From Fimbriimonadia bacterium (GTDB lineage: Bacteria; Armatimonadota; Fimbriimonadia; Fimbriimonadales; Fimbriimonadaceae), in NCBI GenBank assembly GCA_030427425.1, contig JAUICQ010000004.1:96666-160665 (forward strand): a DNA stretch of 64,000 nucleotides, written 5' to 3'. Position 1 is the first letter of the stretch, and each line of letters opens with the position of its first letter. Shown piece by piece: positions 1 to 10,020 of this stretch. The notes under the pieces were generated by a model. That model had not been told where the DNA came from. It did no database searches and saw only the letters and a program-made list of their open reading frames with translations. Both the position numbers and the translations under genes were made by a program.

Positions 1-573
1 GATGTTTATTGCAAATGGCCAAAACTATTGTCTGCTTTGCCTGTGGCACTGGAAGAACTTGACTTAAGCGATAGTACATTTAAAGGCAAAGGAGCAGAGC
101 ATTTCAGTAGTTTTAGAAATCTTCGCAGATTAAATCTAAGTAATTGTTTTCTAAGAGATCACTATCAACATATTCTGGCCTATCTACCTGAAACCCTAGA
201 AGACCTAGACTTAACTGGTACTCATCATTATTATAGTATGAAAAGTTTCAGCCGATTTGTTAATCTTCGTAGGCTGAACCTCGGTGTTGGTAGAGATCAC
301 CGGGGTAGCTTTAGTATGATGGATAATGTCGGTATAATCGACGATCTAGGCTTAAGCGGTACTAATTATAGAGGTCAAGGAGTAGAGGGTTTGAGTAGAT
401 TTAGAAATCTTCGCACATTAAACCTCAGTAAGTGTCGTGATGTGCAGAATTGGTCTGATCTGCTGTCTGCCTTGCCATCCACGTTGGAAGAACTGGACTT
501 AAGGGGTAGTAATTATGGAGGCGAAGGAGTAGAGCATTTGAGTAGATTTAGAAATCTTCGTATTATAAATTAA
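1..573 (+). CDS. Leucine-rich repeat protein, 5' end outside window
   Basis: The reading frame is open to base 1, so the start lies to the left; the first visible residues (DVYCKWPKLL) already belong to a repeat. It consists of LRRs in pairs, with a period near 48 residues built from LPxxLEELDLSxS and LSRFRNLRxLNLSxC halves. The pattern looks like eukaryote-type LRRs used for protein binding. It stops abruptly inside a repeat (RNLRIIN then TAA), without a capping region, so the 3' end may be truncated. A second LRR protein with different repeats lies at 44466-45731. Binding partner and location cannot be told from this fragment. Confidence 0.85.
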   Translation, partial: DVYCKWPKLLSALPVALEELDLSDSTFKGKGAEHFSSFRNLRRLNLSNCFLRDHYQHILAYLPETLEDLDLTGTHHYYSMKSFSRFVNLRRLNLGVGRDHRGSFSMMDNVGIIDDLGLSGTNYRGQGVEGLSRFRNLRTLNLSKCRDVQNWSDLLSALPSTLEELDLRGSNYGGEGVEHLSRFRNLRIIN

Positions 574-584
574 AGCAGGTAATC

Positions 585-929
585 CTATATCTTACTCGCA
601 AGAGGATTCCGCCAATTGCGCCATCTGGAGCAGAATAAGTTTCCTCTTCCTGCAGCAACCACGCTGAGATCGTCATCATCTAAAGATTGATGTGTGCGCT
701 CTATTTTTTTAGGTAGCGTAATAACAAAATTATATGGAGATGTAGACATTAAACATTGTAAATTAACTTCTGGATCAAATTTTATACCCATATATACAGC
801 AAAAGCATTATGAGGATCTCTTAAGAAATAGTTTGTGAGTTCTGGTCTCTGCATCAGCAATGTTTTAAGTACAGTTTGTATCTGATATTGTTGAAGGATT
901 AACGTTGTTGTATCTATATATTGAGGCAT
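585..929 (-). CDS. Orphan NHLP (nitrile hydratase-like leader peptide) RiPP precursor
   Basis: A 114-residue protein with the architecture of NHLP-type precursors of ribosomally made, modified peptides. Residues about 20-75 resemble the nitrile hydratase alpha-like leader: a helical stretch, then FLRDPHNAFAVYMGI, then a beta segment ending FVITLPKK. An acidic LDDDDLSVVAAG segment follows, corresponding to the usual LSDEELEAVAGG cleavage region. The remaining short basic tail, RGNLFCSRWRNWRNPLASKI, has one Cys and three Trp/Phe residues and would be the core peptide. The ATG has a GGAG ribosome site 8 bases upstream. No modifying enzyme, protease or peptide exporter is visible nearby; such genes could lie left of the window or elsewhere. 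Assignment is by motif reading only. Confidence 0.72.
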   Translation of the reverse strand: MPQYIDTTTLILQQYQIQTVLKTLLMQRPELTNYFLRDPHNAFAVYMGIKFDPEVNLQCLMSTSPYNFVITLPKKIERTHQSLDDDDLSVVAAGRGNLFCSRWRNWRNPLASKI

Positions 930-1039
930 CTTTTAAACTCCATGAAATAAAATGTAACTATATTGCAATTATTCCATGTATTATAATAGATGTTGATATA
1001 TTCTATTGAAAACTGGAAAATTTGATGAGGAGCCAAATA

Positions 1040-1113
1040 TGGCTGCCGGACTAGGACTCGAACCTAGACTGACGGCACCAAAAACCGCTGTCCTGCCATT
1101 AGACGATCCGGCA
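1040..1113 (-). tRNA. tRNA-Gln (anticodon TTG)
   Basis: Read on the minus strand it folds into a full cloverleaf. The acceptor TGCCGGA pairs with TCCGGCA, the D stem is GTCT/GGAC, and the T arm is CTAGG-TTCGAGT-CCTAG. The anticodon loop TTTTGGT gives anticodon TTG for glutamine CAA codons. The 3' CCA is encoded (bases 1040-1042). Confidence 0.95.
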
Positions 1114-1300
1114 ACTATAATAGTATTATACACTTAATCAGGTTAATAAGTAAGCTTTAAAACAATAATTACCTAAAATAATATTTCCCAATTTTTATAG
1201 GTATATCTTCTAGTACTTATGAGTTAATATAGTAATATATGTCTGGAAAAGTAGTTCTTACCAGCAATTAAATTGAAATTTAGTTAAAATAATATTAGGT

Positions 1301-3952
1301 ATGTCGCAGAATAAAATTACTATTAAGGGTGCTCGTCAACACAATTTAAAGAATATCAGTTTAGATATTCCGAGGGACTCTCTTGTAGTAATTACAGGCC
1401 TATCAGGATCGGGGAAAAGCTCTCTTGCTTTTGATACTATCTATGCTGAGGGTCAGAGAAGGTTTGTGGAATCGTTATCGGCATATGCAAGGCAATTTTT
1501 GGGTCAGATGGATAAGCCGGATGTAGATTCTATTGATGGGTTGTCACCAGCGGTATCGATAGATCAGAAATCGAAGAGTAAGAATCCACGATCCACTGTA
1601 GGGACTACCACTGAGATATTCGATTATTTAAGGGTATTGTACGCTAGGATAGGGGTGCCACACTGTCCGCATGATGGTGAGGTAATTAAGCCGCAGACGG
1701 TGGACGAAATTGTCGATGCTTGTTTGAAGTTAAATGCTGGTTCAAGAATCCAAGTGCTTGCTCCTGTTGTAAGGGGAAGGAAAGGTACCTATCAAACTCT
1801 ATTTACGGAAATATCAAAGAGTGGATACGCTAGGGTAAGAGTGAATGGAGATATCTATGATATCGATGATGAGATTGTTCTTGATAGATACAAGAAGCAT
1901 GATATTGAGGTAGTTGTAGATAGATTTGTTTTAAAGGAAGGCCTGGAGAGACGTGTTACGGAATCGGTAGAAGCGGCACTGCAGCTTAGCGAAGGGGTTG
2001 TGATGCTTTTAGAGCAGAAAGATTCTGACGATTCCGGTAAAATTCATACTTTTTCACAACATCTAGCATGTACTACTTGCGGTTTTAGTATGACCAAATT
2101 AGAACCACGACTCTTTTCATTTAACTCTGCCTACGGTGCTTGTAAAGAGTGTCTAGGGATTGGAACAAACGCATCACATGTTGTGAACGATTTCCTGCAC
2201 AGGATGAATCACTCCTATTCTCCGTTTGGTGCTAGAAAGAATGTTACCTTGGATAATCCGGATGTGATGAATAAGCTTACTCGGTACCTGGATAAGGAAG
2301 AGGAAGAAGAAGCATTTGGTAGATGTGAATACTGTCAGGGTTATAGATTAAAGCCAGAAGCGCTGGCGGTAAAAGTTGGCGGACTTAATATCGGGGAAGT
2401 TTCAGCGCTGCCGATAAATAGTTCATTAACACATTTTAGATTGTTAAAAGAGAATTTAACTGATACTGATAAGATAATTGGTGAGCCTCTATTAAAAGAG
2501 ATTATTGCTAGACTTGAATTTTTAGAAGAGGTAGGATTAGGATATTTAACATTAGATAGAGCTAGTGGTACGCTATCTGGAGGGGAATCGCAACGGATTA
2601 GGTTGGCAACCCAGATAGGGAGCGGATTAACTGGTTGTATATATGTTCTGGATGAACCCAGCATAGGGCTTCACCAGAGAGATAATGATAAGCTGATACA
2701 GAATTTAAAGAAATTGCGCAATCTGGGTAATACGGTTATAGTAGTAGAGCACGATGAAGATACTATTAGAGCTGCCGATTGGATTATTGATATTGGCCCA
2801 GGAGCTGGTAAAAATGGTGGGAACGTTGTAGCAGAAGGTGATCCGGATACTTTTATGGGTACAGACTGTATCACCGCTAAATATTTAAATGGTAAAACTT
2901 CCGTGCCGATACCTGATGTAAGGCGTGATGGATGTGGTTCTCATATTACTATTAAGAATGCATCTGGTCATAATCTGAAGAATGTTACGGTAGATATTCC
3001 GCTTGGTAAACTAGTCTGTGTAACAGGAGTAAGTGGATCGGGTAAGTCTACTCTGATACAGGATACTCTTTATCCAATGGTAATGAATTCTCTACATCGT
3101 GGCATGCGTGTGGCGGAACCGTGTGATGGTATCGAAGGATTGTCTAATATCGATAAACTGATAGATATAGATCAGAGTCCTATTGGACGTACTCCACGTT
3201 CGAATACGGCTACTTATGTTAAGCTCTTTGATGAAATTAGAAAATTATACGCTTTAACTCAGGATGCTAAAGTGCGAGGCTATACGCCAAGACGATTCAG
3301 TTTTACAGTAGGTGAGGGAAGGTGTATGGATTGTGAAGGATACGGTTACAAAACCGTTGAGATGCACTTCCTTTCTGATGTTATTCTGCCTTGTGAGACC
3401 TGTAAAGGGAAGCGGTACAATCGGGAGACATTGGAAGTAAAATACAAAGGGAAGAATATCGCAGATGTGTTAGCGATGACCGTCGACGATGCATGTATCT
3501 TCTTTGGTAGCATCCCAGCTATAGCACGTAAATTAAATACGCTGCAGAGTGTAGGATTAGGATATATTACATTGGGACAGCCTGCTACTACGCTTTCTGG
3601 TGGGGAAGCTCAGAGGGTAAAGTTATCTCTAGAACTGGCTAAAAAGAATACCGACTCCACTCTTTATATTTTAGATGAACCTACTACTGGCTTGCATTTT
3701 GAAGACGTTCGGAAATTATTGGAAGTGCTCCATCAGCTAGTGGATACGGGTAGTACCGTGCTTGTGATAGAGCATAATCTGGATGTTGTAAAAACTGCCG
3801 ATTGGGTTATAGATATGGGTCCGGATGGTGGTGATAAAGGTGGCATGATTATCGCACAGGGTACTCCTGAAAGTGTTGCCGCAATGGAATCGTCTATAAC
3901 AGGTAAATTTTTGAAGAATTTACTACCTAAGAGTGATGCCTTTATCTCTTAG
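1301..3952 (+). CDS. uvrA: Excinuclease ABC subunit A
   Basis: UvrA recognises damaged DNA in nucleotide excision repair as a dimer with two ABC ATPase modules. Visible are Walker [10 protein letters not shown] near residue 35 and GVSGSGKST near 578, two LSGGE signatures, and Walker B ILDEP twice. Zinc-binding CxxC pairs occur (CTTC, CKEC, CEYC, CMDC, CETC). The protein has 883 residues, against about 940 in most bacteria. The loss is in the insertion and first zinc region, where the usual CPxCG near residue 125 reads CPHDG. That zinc site is known to be poorly conserved, so the protein is probably functional. It stands alone; no uvrB or uvrC is in the window. Confidence 0.97.
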   Translation: MSQNKITIKGARQHNLKNISLDIPRDSLVVITGLSGSGKSSLAFDTIYAEGQRRFVESLSAYARQFLGQMDKPDVDSIDGLSPAVSIDQKSKSKNPRSTVGTTTEIFDYLRVLYARIGVPHCPHDGEVIKPQTVDEIVDACLKLNAGSRIQVLAPVVRGRKGTYQTLFTEISKSGYARVRVNGDIYDIDDEIVLDRYKKHDIEVVVDRFVLKEGLERRVTESVEAALQLSEGVVMLLEQKDSDDSGKIHTFSQHLACTTCGFSMTKLEPRLFSFNSAYGACKECLGIGTNASHVVNDFLHRMNHSYSPFGARKNVTLDNPDVMNKLTRYLDKEEEEEAFGRCEYCQGYRLKPEALAVKVGGLNIGEVSALPINSSLTHFRLLKENLTDTDKIIGEPLLKEIIARLEFLEEVGLGYLTLDRASGTLSGGESQRIRLATQIGSGLTGCIYVLDEPSIGLHQRDNDKLIQNLKKLRNLGNTVIVVEHDEDTIRAADWIIDIGPGAGKNGGNVVAEGDPDTFMGTDCITAKYLNGKTSVPIPDVRRDGCGSHITIKNASGHNLKNVTVDIPLGKLVCVTGVSGSGKSTLIQDTLYPMVMNSLHRGMRVAEPCDGIEGLSNIDKLIDIDQSPIGRTPRSNTATYVKLFDEIRKLYALTQDAKVRGYTPRRFSFTVGEGRCMDCEGYGYKTVEMHFLSDVILPCETCKGKRYNRETLEVKYKGKNIADVLAMTVDDACIFFGSIPAIARKLNTLQSVGLGYITLGQPATTLSGGEAQRVKLSLELAKKNTDSTLYILDEPTTGLHFEDVRKLLEVLHQLVDTGSTVLVIEHNLDVVKTADWVIDMGPDGGDKGGMIIAQGTPESVAAMESSITGKFLKNLLPKSDAFIS

Positions 3953-4013
3953 TGGGGTTTGCTAGGAAGATGGTTGTGGTAGAGGAATGTCTTTTCTGAG
4001 CTATACTATATAA

Positions 4014-5021
4014 GTGCAATATCGTACACTAGGTAGAACCGGAGTTCAAGTATCAATCGCCTCTTTTGGCACGCTTACTTTTGGAAAAAGTAACTGGAAT
4101 GTAGGTAGCAGTAATGCTGAATCGGAGAGAATCTTCCATGCCGCTTATGATGCAGGAGTTAATCTCTTTGATACCGCTAATGTTTACGGTAAAGGAAATA
4201 GTGAGCTCTTCTTAGGGAATCTTCTTACTAGCGAAATACGAAACAACATACTCATCGCAACGAAGTGCCATGGGAAGATGGATGATAATAATCCGAATAG
4301 TTGGGGTAATACCAGAAGAAATATAATCAAAAGCTGTGAGGATTCCTTAAAACGATTAAACACTGACTGGATAGACCTCTTTCAGCTGCACAGGCCCCAT
4401 CCCAACGTTCCGATAGATGAAGCGATTCGAGCCCTAGACGATTTAATACGGAGTGGTAAGGTAAGGTACATAGGGACGTCTACTTTTGCAGCTTGGCAAG
4501 CCTGCGAGGCACATTATGTTGCTAAAAGTTTGGGGGCGAATGCCTTTGTTACAGAACAACCTCCTTATAATCTACTAGATAGACGAGTGGAACGGGAGCT
4601 GATCCCTTTCTGTAGAACTTATGATATTGCGGTTCTTCCGTGGTCGCCATTAGCTGGGGGGCAGCTTAGTGGAAAATATCTTGACGAGATGCCTGATACA
4701 GGTAGATACGTGAAGAGTGATCCACATAAAAGGTTTATTGGTATAGGCTGTAACTATGTGAAATCTTTGAAAGCTATTGCAGATAAGTATGAGATGTCTC
4801 TTGCGGCTCTATCGCTATCTTGGTTGGCACATCAGAAGGGTGTGACGAGTGTTATTATTGGTGCAACGAGTGTGGATCAGCTGGAAGAGAATTTATTAGC
4901 TTGCCAGATAGAGCTGTCTGAGGAGATTTTAGAAGAGATTGATGCTGTAGTGCCACCTGGTAGCTATGTTATTGATTATTATTCGGCGCAGTTTGGTCCG
5001 AATAAGGTTCCTTTACTGTAA
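4014..5021 (+). CDS. Aldo/keto reductase
   Basis: A 335-residue NADPH-dependent aldo/keto reductase of the YajO/voltage-channel beta-subunit-like group. It begins with the typical MQYRTLGRTG strand and has the catalytic tetrad: D and Y in FDTANVYG, K in IATKCHG, and H in FQLHRPHP. A cofactor-binding segment VIIGATSVDQLEENL lies near the C-terminus. The start is GTG, 61 bases after uvrA, with no clear ribosome site. The substrate cannot be predicted. Confidence 0.93.
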   Translation: MQYRTLGRTGVQVSIASFGTLTFGKSNWNVGSSNAESERIFHAAYDAGVNLFDTANVYGKGNSELFLGNLLTSEIRNNILIATKCHGKMDDNNPNSWGNTRRNIIKSCEDSLKRLNTDWIDLFQLHRPHPNVPIDEAIRALDDLIRSGKVRYIGTSTFAAWQACEAHYVAKSLGANAFVTEQPPYNLLDRRVERELIPFCRTYDIAVLPWSPLAGGQLSGKYLDEMPDTGRYVKSDPHKRFIGIGCNYVKSLKAIADKYEMSLAALSLSWLAHQKGVTSVIIGATSVDQLEENLLACQIELSEEILEEIDAVVPPGSYVIDYYSAQFGPNKVPLL

Positions 5022-5109
5022 TAATACGTATCATTTGCTTTTATGTAGGTTAAAAGTAGTAAAATGAAATTAGGGCTAATGTAAATTAGTTCGTGTGTAG
5101 TTATTGCTT

Positions 5110-7218
5110 ATGGGATACTCTTTCTTGCCAAAATTTACTTTTGAAGATATTACAGGTAGTAGATTTGAGCATAATCCGTGGCTAAGCTTTGTTCTTCTTA
5201 TTACAGCGGTTACTCTTATTTATGCTTGGGGTTACCTGCAGGAATCTAAAAAGAAGTATTATGTATTACCTTTATTAGCCGTATTTGGTTTATCTATGGC
5301 AGGATTCGTGATATCGAATCATCTACTCTGGCTCTACTTTTTCTGGGAGTGCACGAGTATTTTTTCATTTTTATTAATCGGGACGAATCATGAATCTGAA
5401 GGTAGTAGAAAGAGTGCAGTGCAAGCGCTTTTTGTAACAGGCAGTGGCGGACTCTTCTTGCTGATTGGTCTGATGTTGCTTGGAAGGGAATCGGGATCGT
5501 TCCATTTAGATTATATAATTAAGTATATTGCCGTAGATGATAGGCCAATATGGTACTGGATAATTGGATTTATATTTATTGGTATTGCAACGAAGAGTGC
5601 TCTTTTTCCAATTCAAGGATGGCTGCCAAATGCTATGGTGGCACCTGCACCTGTAAGTGGATTTTTGCATTCCGCTACACTAGTAAAAGCTGGTGTGATT
5701 CTTTTAATTACTTTGGCACCAGTATTTCAACACCATCCATTGTGGATATATCTCTCTGTAATCTTAGGTGGACTCACCGCTTGGTATGGCGCTCTTATGG
5801 CGTTTATGCAGACCGATCTAAAGCGGGCTCTGGCTTATACAACTTCAGCAACAATCGGGGTAATTGCGTTTCTTGGATGGAGCGAATCTGGTGCACGTGC
5901 TGCTCTGTTATGGGTGTTAGCACACGGTTTGTATAAGAGTGCAGCATTCTATTTAACAGGAATAATAGAAAAAAAGTATAAAACAAGAAATATTGCTGAA
6001 CTGCAAGAATTAACCATGGGAGATACTACCAACAAATTTTTAGCATCTCTCCTTTTCTATTGTAGTATAGGTATGCCTATGACGGTAGCTTACATAGGAA
6101 AGAAGTATTTCATCCAGTTTCATGTTCAACTTTTTGATGAGTACGATTATCTTCCGTGGATTATCTCAATAGCTTGGCAGTCACTAATGATAGCTAACTA
6201 CTACAGGATACTCATTAAACCATTTTATCATTTAGTTCCTACTGAAAACAGCATAGATAGTGATGAGGATGCTGAGGAAAAAGAAGGAGTGGAAGTGCCT
6301 AAAATTATGCAAGTAGTACCCATGGCATTAATACTTACTACATTTCTTGCAAATCTTAGGTTTTCTCAAAATATAGAGCTGCATCACACTAATCTTGGTA
6401 TTTGGGAACACTGGACCATAGGAGCTTTCTCTTTGGGTGTAGTTCTTATCTGCTATGATGTTTTCATACGAAAGCGTGAGATAGGAAGTCACCCCGGAGA
6501 GTTCTTTGAAAGAGTTTGGGATAGAGGGTTTGAATTTAAACTTAGAAATATAGAAAGAGTAGCTAGGGTTCAGACCAATATCATTCAGAATGGGCATTTA
6601 CGGTACTACTTAACGGTATTTATACTGGCAACAGCAGCCTTGTTGGGCGGATCTATAGTGAATTATTCAGAATATTTTATTAGAAAGCCCGTTACTGAAA
6701 TTCTACTTTATGAGGTGATAATTGTTATCCTAATGATTATAGCTGCCTTGAAATCTATATTGACGCTCTCAAGAATGGCATCGATAGTAGCACTTGGAGC
6801 TGTTGGGATGTCTTGTTCAGCGTTATATCTGTTTTACAGTGCACCAGACCTAGCCATGACGCAGTTCCTAACAGATACTCTCATTGTTATTGTTATGGCG
6901 TTAGTATTTTACGATTTACCAAGGTATTCGATTCTCTCCACTAAAGCTGAGCGGATTAGAGATGGTATAGTTGCTGGTATTTTTGGAGCAGTAATGAGTG
7001 TTCTAGTGCTCTCTGTTACCGATGCTCAGATGTATACAGATGTTATGGATAGCATGCTTAGTAGAAGCATTCCTGAAGCTCATGGTCATAACGTAGTTAA
7101 TGTTATTCTTGCCGATTTCCGTGCTTTTGATACGATGGGTGAAATTACTGTTTTAGCTACAGCGGCAATCGGGATGTATGGTCTGCTCCGTATAAGGGTG
7201 AAAAAGGAGGATAAATGA
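5110..7218 (+). CDS. mnhA: Mrp/Mnh cation/proton antiporter subunit A
   Basis: This is the large NuoL-like subunit of the multisubunit Na+/H+ antiporter in the inner membrane. The proton-antiporter core is recognisable (KSALFPIQGWLPNAM and GFLHSATLVKAG). The C-terminal MnhA-specific part ends with NVILADFRAFDTMGEITVL, the signature of MnhA and MbhE-like domains. It has about 702 residues, somewhat short for MnhA (about 770-800), with a charged Asp/Glu-rich loop near residue 385. An ATG at 5110 is chosen over an in-frame TTG at 5104; neither has a good ribosome site. It is the first gene of mnhABCDE and overlaps mnhB by 4 bases. Confidence 0.95.
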   Translation: MGYSFLPKFTFEDITGSRFEHNPWLSFVLLITAVTLIYAWGYLQESKKKYYVLPLLAVFGLSMAGFVISNHLLWLYFFWECTSIFSFLLIGTNHESEGSRKSAVQALFVTGSGGLFLLIGLMLLGRESGSFHLDYIIKYIAVDDRPIWYWIIGFIFIGIATKSALFPIQGWLPNAMVAPAPVSGFLHSATLVKAGVILLITLAPVFQHHPLWIYLSVILGGLTAWYGALMAFMQTDLKRALAYTTSATIGVIAFLGWSESGARAALLWVLAHGLYKSAAFYLTGIIEKKYKTRNIAELQELTMGDTTNKFLASLLFYCSIGMPMTVAYIGKKYFIQFHVQLFDEYDYLPWIISIAWQSLMIANYYRILIKPFYHLVPTENSIDSDEDAEEKEGVEVPKIMQVVPMALILTTFLANLRFSQNIELHHTNLGIWEHWTIGAFSLGVVLICYDVFIRKREIGSHPGEFFERVWDRGFEFKLRNIERVARVQTNIIQNGHLRYYLTVFILATAALLGGSIVNYSEYFIRKPVTEILLYEVIIVILMIIAALKSILTLSRMASIVALGAVGMSCSALYLFYSAPDLAMTQFLTDTLIVIVMALVFYDLPRYSILSTKAERIRDGIVAGIFGAVMSVLVLSVTDAQMYTDVMDSMLSRSIPEAHGHNVVNVILADFRAFDTMGEITVLATAAIGMYGLLRIRVKKEDK

Positions 7219-7628
7219 GATCGATAGTACTTATATCTATAACTAGGCTGATGATGCCTCTCTTGTTAATGGTCTCTATATTCTTGCTGCTAAGGGGTCA
7301 TGATGCACCTGGTGGTGGATTTATTGGTGGATTGATGGCTTCAGCTGCGTTCTGTTTATATGGATTGGCATTTGGGTTCCAGAGAATTAAATCGGTACTT
7401 CACACCGATCCTAGGGTTGTGCTTGGGGTAGGTCTATTAACATCATTATGTAGTGGATTTTTAGCTTATGTAATAGGTAAGCCATTCCTGACTGCTATAT
7501 GGTTAGATGAAATATTTTCAGGGATGATAAATATCCATGTTGGAACGCCTCTCTTTTTTGATATCGGGGTTTATCTGGTAGTAGTTGGCATGGTAACAGG
7601 AATTGTAATCGCGCATGCGGAGGATTGA
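7215..7628 (+). CDS. mnhB: Mrp/Mnh antiporter subunit B
   Basis: A 137-residue membrane protein with the MnhB hallmark LRGHDAPGGGFIGGL near residue 27 and four hydrophobic segments. It starts inside the mnhA stop (ATGA overlap) with an AAAAAGGAGG-like ribosome site, indicating translational coupling. It is part of the Na+/H+ antiporter membrane complex and works only together with the other Mnh subunits. Confidence 0.95.
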   Translation: MRSIVLISITRLMMPLLLMVSIFLLLRGHDAPGGGFIGGLMASAAFCLYGLAFGFQRIKSVLHTDPRVVLGVGLLTSLCSGFLAYVIGKPFLTAIWLDEIFSGMINIHVGTPLFFDIGVYLVVVGMVTGIVIAHAED

Positions 7629-7631
7629 TTT

Positions 7632-7985
7632 ATGGAATTACTTTTTGCCTTAATGATAGGAGTGCTTTTTTCATTAGGATTATATATGATGTTAAGAAGA
7701 AGTATTGTAAAACTAATTATTGGAATATCCCTTATTGGTAATGCAGGAAATCTATTAGTATTTTTTGCAGGGAATATGGTTCGTGGGAAGCCACCTATTT
7801 TAAAGGACAATCTAGTTTCCGATATATATAGTTTAAGTGATCCTCTTACACAATCGTTAATTTTAACAGCGATAGTTATTAGTTTTGGGGTTACATCTTT
7901 TGGTGCAGTTTTAATAAACAAGGCATACGATGTGCTCAATACGGATGATGTAGATACCTTAACGGAGACTGATAGCTCATGTTAA
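7632..7985 (+). CDS. mnhC: Mrp/Mnh antiporter subunit C (NuoK-like)
   Basis: A 117-residue protein of three predicted membrane segments, related to NuoK of complex I. It has the conserved GISLIGNAGNLLVF and later DPLTQSLILTAIVISFG segments of MnhC. It begins 3 bases after mnhB and overlaps mnhD by 7 bases, so it is clearly in the same operon. It contributes to the ion path between the MnhA and MnhD subunits. Confidence 0.95.
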   Translation: MELLFALMIGVLFSLGLYMMLRRSIVKLIIGISLIGNAGNLLVFFAGNMVRGKPPILKDNLVSDIYSLSDPLTQSLILTAIVISFGVTSFGAVLINKAYDVLNTDDVDTLTETDSSC

Positions 7986-9511
7986 TTACTCCGCTTATTT
8001 GTATACCATTGCTTGGTGCTGCTGTAACACTTATATTTTATAAGGAGAAGAATATCCAGCAGTGGATAAGTTCTATTACAATAGCAGTGCATCTTTTTTA
8101 TGCATTTGCTATATTTAATATGGTTCAGGTACAGAATATTCTTGTAGAATATCTAGGTGGCTGGGCGGCTCCTGTTGGTATCACTCTTGTAGTAGACAAG
8201 CTTTCTGCTTTGATGGTAATTATGACTAGCATTGTGATGTTAGCAGTGAATATTTATTCTCGTCTAGCAACGGATGCAAAATTAGAATCGCAAGGGTATT
8301 TTCCTGTTGTATTAGCGTTGCTTGCAGGTTTAAGTGGAACTTTCGTCACAGGCGATCTTTTTAATCTGTATGTTTGGTTCGAAGTAATTTTAATGAGTTC
8401 GTTTGTCTTACTATCTGTTAAGGGAAGCAGGGAGCAGTTAGAGGGTGGAATTAAGTATGTTGCACTTAACTTATTCTCATCTGTTATATTCTTATGTGCT
8501 GCTGGATTAATTTACGGACTATTTGGAACGTTGAATTTAGCCGATCTATCAGTTAAAGTTGCTGAAAACATAGAGGATCCTCGGGTGCATACGTTTGCGC
8601 TGATGCTATGGATTGCTTTTGCTATTAAAGCTGCTATATTCCCGTTTTACAGTTGGTTGCCATCCTCGTATCACACTCCTCCTATCGCAGTGGGTGCTAT
8701 TTTTGCTGGTTTATTAACGAAGGTTGGGATCTACTCTATGATTAGGGTGTTCTTGTTTGTATTTAATCCGTTGCCAGACTGGATCTATACTCTACTCATA
8801 GTTATATCTCTGATTACGATGGTAAGTGGGGTGCTTGGTGCCTATGTTCAGACCGATTTCAGAAGAATTCTTGCGTTCAGTAGCGTGAGTCAGGTTGGGT
8901 TTATGATGCTGGGGATATCGCTCCGTACCGATTGGGCTCTTGCTGCAACTATTCTGTTTATTTTTCACCATGCATTTGTGAAATCGGGATTATTTATTAC
9001 TGCTGGGATATGTGAATATGCTTATGGAACGTTTGACATAAGAAAGTTAGGTGGAGTGCTGGAAAAGGATGTTTTCATTAGTATTATCTTCTTTATGCTC
9101 GGTCTCTGTTTAGTAGGGGTCCCATTTAGTTCAGGATTTTTGGTAAAGATCTTACTGATAAAAGCAGCCATAGAGACCTCTTCTTGGGTTAGTACAGGCG
9201 TTATTATTATGGTAAGTTTTATGACGCTACTCTATACTGTAAAGATATGGACAGAGGTGTTTTGGAATGCACTTCCTGATGAAGAAGAGCTAAAAGCTGA
9301 GAAAATTAAAGAACGCGAGATGAGCAGTATGATGTATATCCCTGCTGCGATACTCCTTTTAGCAGGTATTATTATTGGTTTGAACTCTAACTATTTTGCA
9401 GAATATGGTAGAGAGGCGGCGAAAAACATATACTATAAGTCGGATTATATTAATAGCGTATTAGATACATCTAAATATAAGAAAGATTATAATTTTTTGG
9501 AGGCTAAATAA
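7979..9511 (+). CDS. mnhD: Mrp/Mnh antiporter subunit D (NuoN/NuoM-like)
   Basis: A 510-residue polytopic protein of the NuoM/N antiporter family with about 14 membrane segments. Landmarks are TGDLFNLYVWFEVILMSSF (conserved Glu), KAAIFPFYSWLPSSYHTPPIA, and FHHAFVKSGLF (conserved Lys). The length is typical of MnhD. It overlaps mnhC at the 5' end and mnhE by a single base at the 3' end. Confidence 0.96.
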   Translation: MLITPLICIPLLGAAVTLIFYKEKNIQQWISSITIAVHLFYAFAIFNMVQVQNILVEYLGGWAAPVGITLVVDKLSALMVIMTSIVMLAVNIYSRLATDAKLESQGYFPVVLALLAGLSGTFVTGDLFNLYVWFEVILMSSFVLLSVKGSREQLEGGIKYVALNLFSSVIFLCAAGLIYGLFGTLNLADLSVKVAENIEDPRVHTFALMLWIAFAIKAAIFPFYSWLPSSYHTPPIAVGAIFAGLLTKVGIYSMIRVFLFVFNPLPDWIYTLLIVISLITMVSGVLGAYVQTDFRRILAFSSVSQVGFMMLGISLRTDWALAATILFIFHHAFVKSGLFITAGICEYAYGTFDIRKLGGVLEKDVFISIIFFMLGLCLVGVPFSSGFLVKILLIKAAIETSSWVSTGVIIMVSFMTLLYTVKIWTEVFWNALPDEEELKAEKIKEREMSSMMYIPAAILLLAGIIIGLNSNYFAEYGREAAKNIYYKSDYINSVLDTSKYKKDYNFLEAK

Positions 9512-9987
9512 TGTTACTCTGGAATGTCGTATTAGCTCTTGCATGGGCGGCTTTAACTTCAGATTATAAATTTTTAAATCTTGTATTAGGGTTTATGTTT
9601 GGATATTTTACTCTGGCAATTCTTGCTGTAAGAGGAGTAATTCCATCATCAGGATATGTTAAAAAAGTTGTCTTGGTACTCAATTTTGTCGGTTTTTATC
9701 TTAAAGAGCTAATTTCATCTAATCTGAGAGTTGCTACAGATGTTTTAAAAAGGGATATTAAAGTTAAACCGGGTATTATTGCTGTCCCTTTATCGCTGGA
9801 TAAAGATTCAGAGATTACACTTCTTGCTCACTTAATATCGCTTACGCCGGGGTCGCTTAGTCTGGATGTTTCTACGGATAAGAGTGTCTTATATATTCAT
9901 GTTATGCATCTGGATAAAGATAATATTCAACGGATAAAAGATGAGATTAAAATGAAGTTTGAACAGAAGGTTATTGAGCTACTGTAG
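9511..9987 (+). CDS. mnhE: Mrp/Mnh antiporter subunit E
   Basis: A 158-residue protein with two or three N-terminal membrane segments and a cytoplasmic C-terminal domain containing the MnhE signature LTPGSLSLDVS near residue 112. Its ATG overlaps the mnhD stop (TAATG). In most genomes short mnhF and mnhG follow directly. Here a hairpin and an unrelated exported protein follow, so the operon appears to end with E. Confidence 0.94.
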   Translation: MLLWNVVLALAWAALTSDYKFLNLVLGFMFGYFTLAILAVRGVIPSSGYVKKVVLVLNFVGFYLKELISSNLRVATDVLKRDIKVKPGIIAVPLSLDKDSEITLLAHLISLTPGSLSLDVSTDKSVLYIHVMHLDKDNIQRIKDEIKMKFEQKVIELL

Positions 9988-9997
9988 GTAGCTACAG
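9982..9997. terminator. Short hairpin at the end of mnhE
   Basis: The inverted repeat CTGTAG-GTAG-CTACAG overlaps the mnhE stop codon. There is no T run, so it is at best a weak terminator or an mRNA-end stabiliser between mnhE and the next gene. Confidence 0.3.
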
Positions 9998-10020
9998 GTA
10001 CCTGAAGGTAAACTATTGTA

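Noticed and set aside
1301..3952. Truncated or broken uvrA
   Set aside because: The protein is about 57 residues short, but the loss lies in variable insert regions and both ATPase modules are complete.
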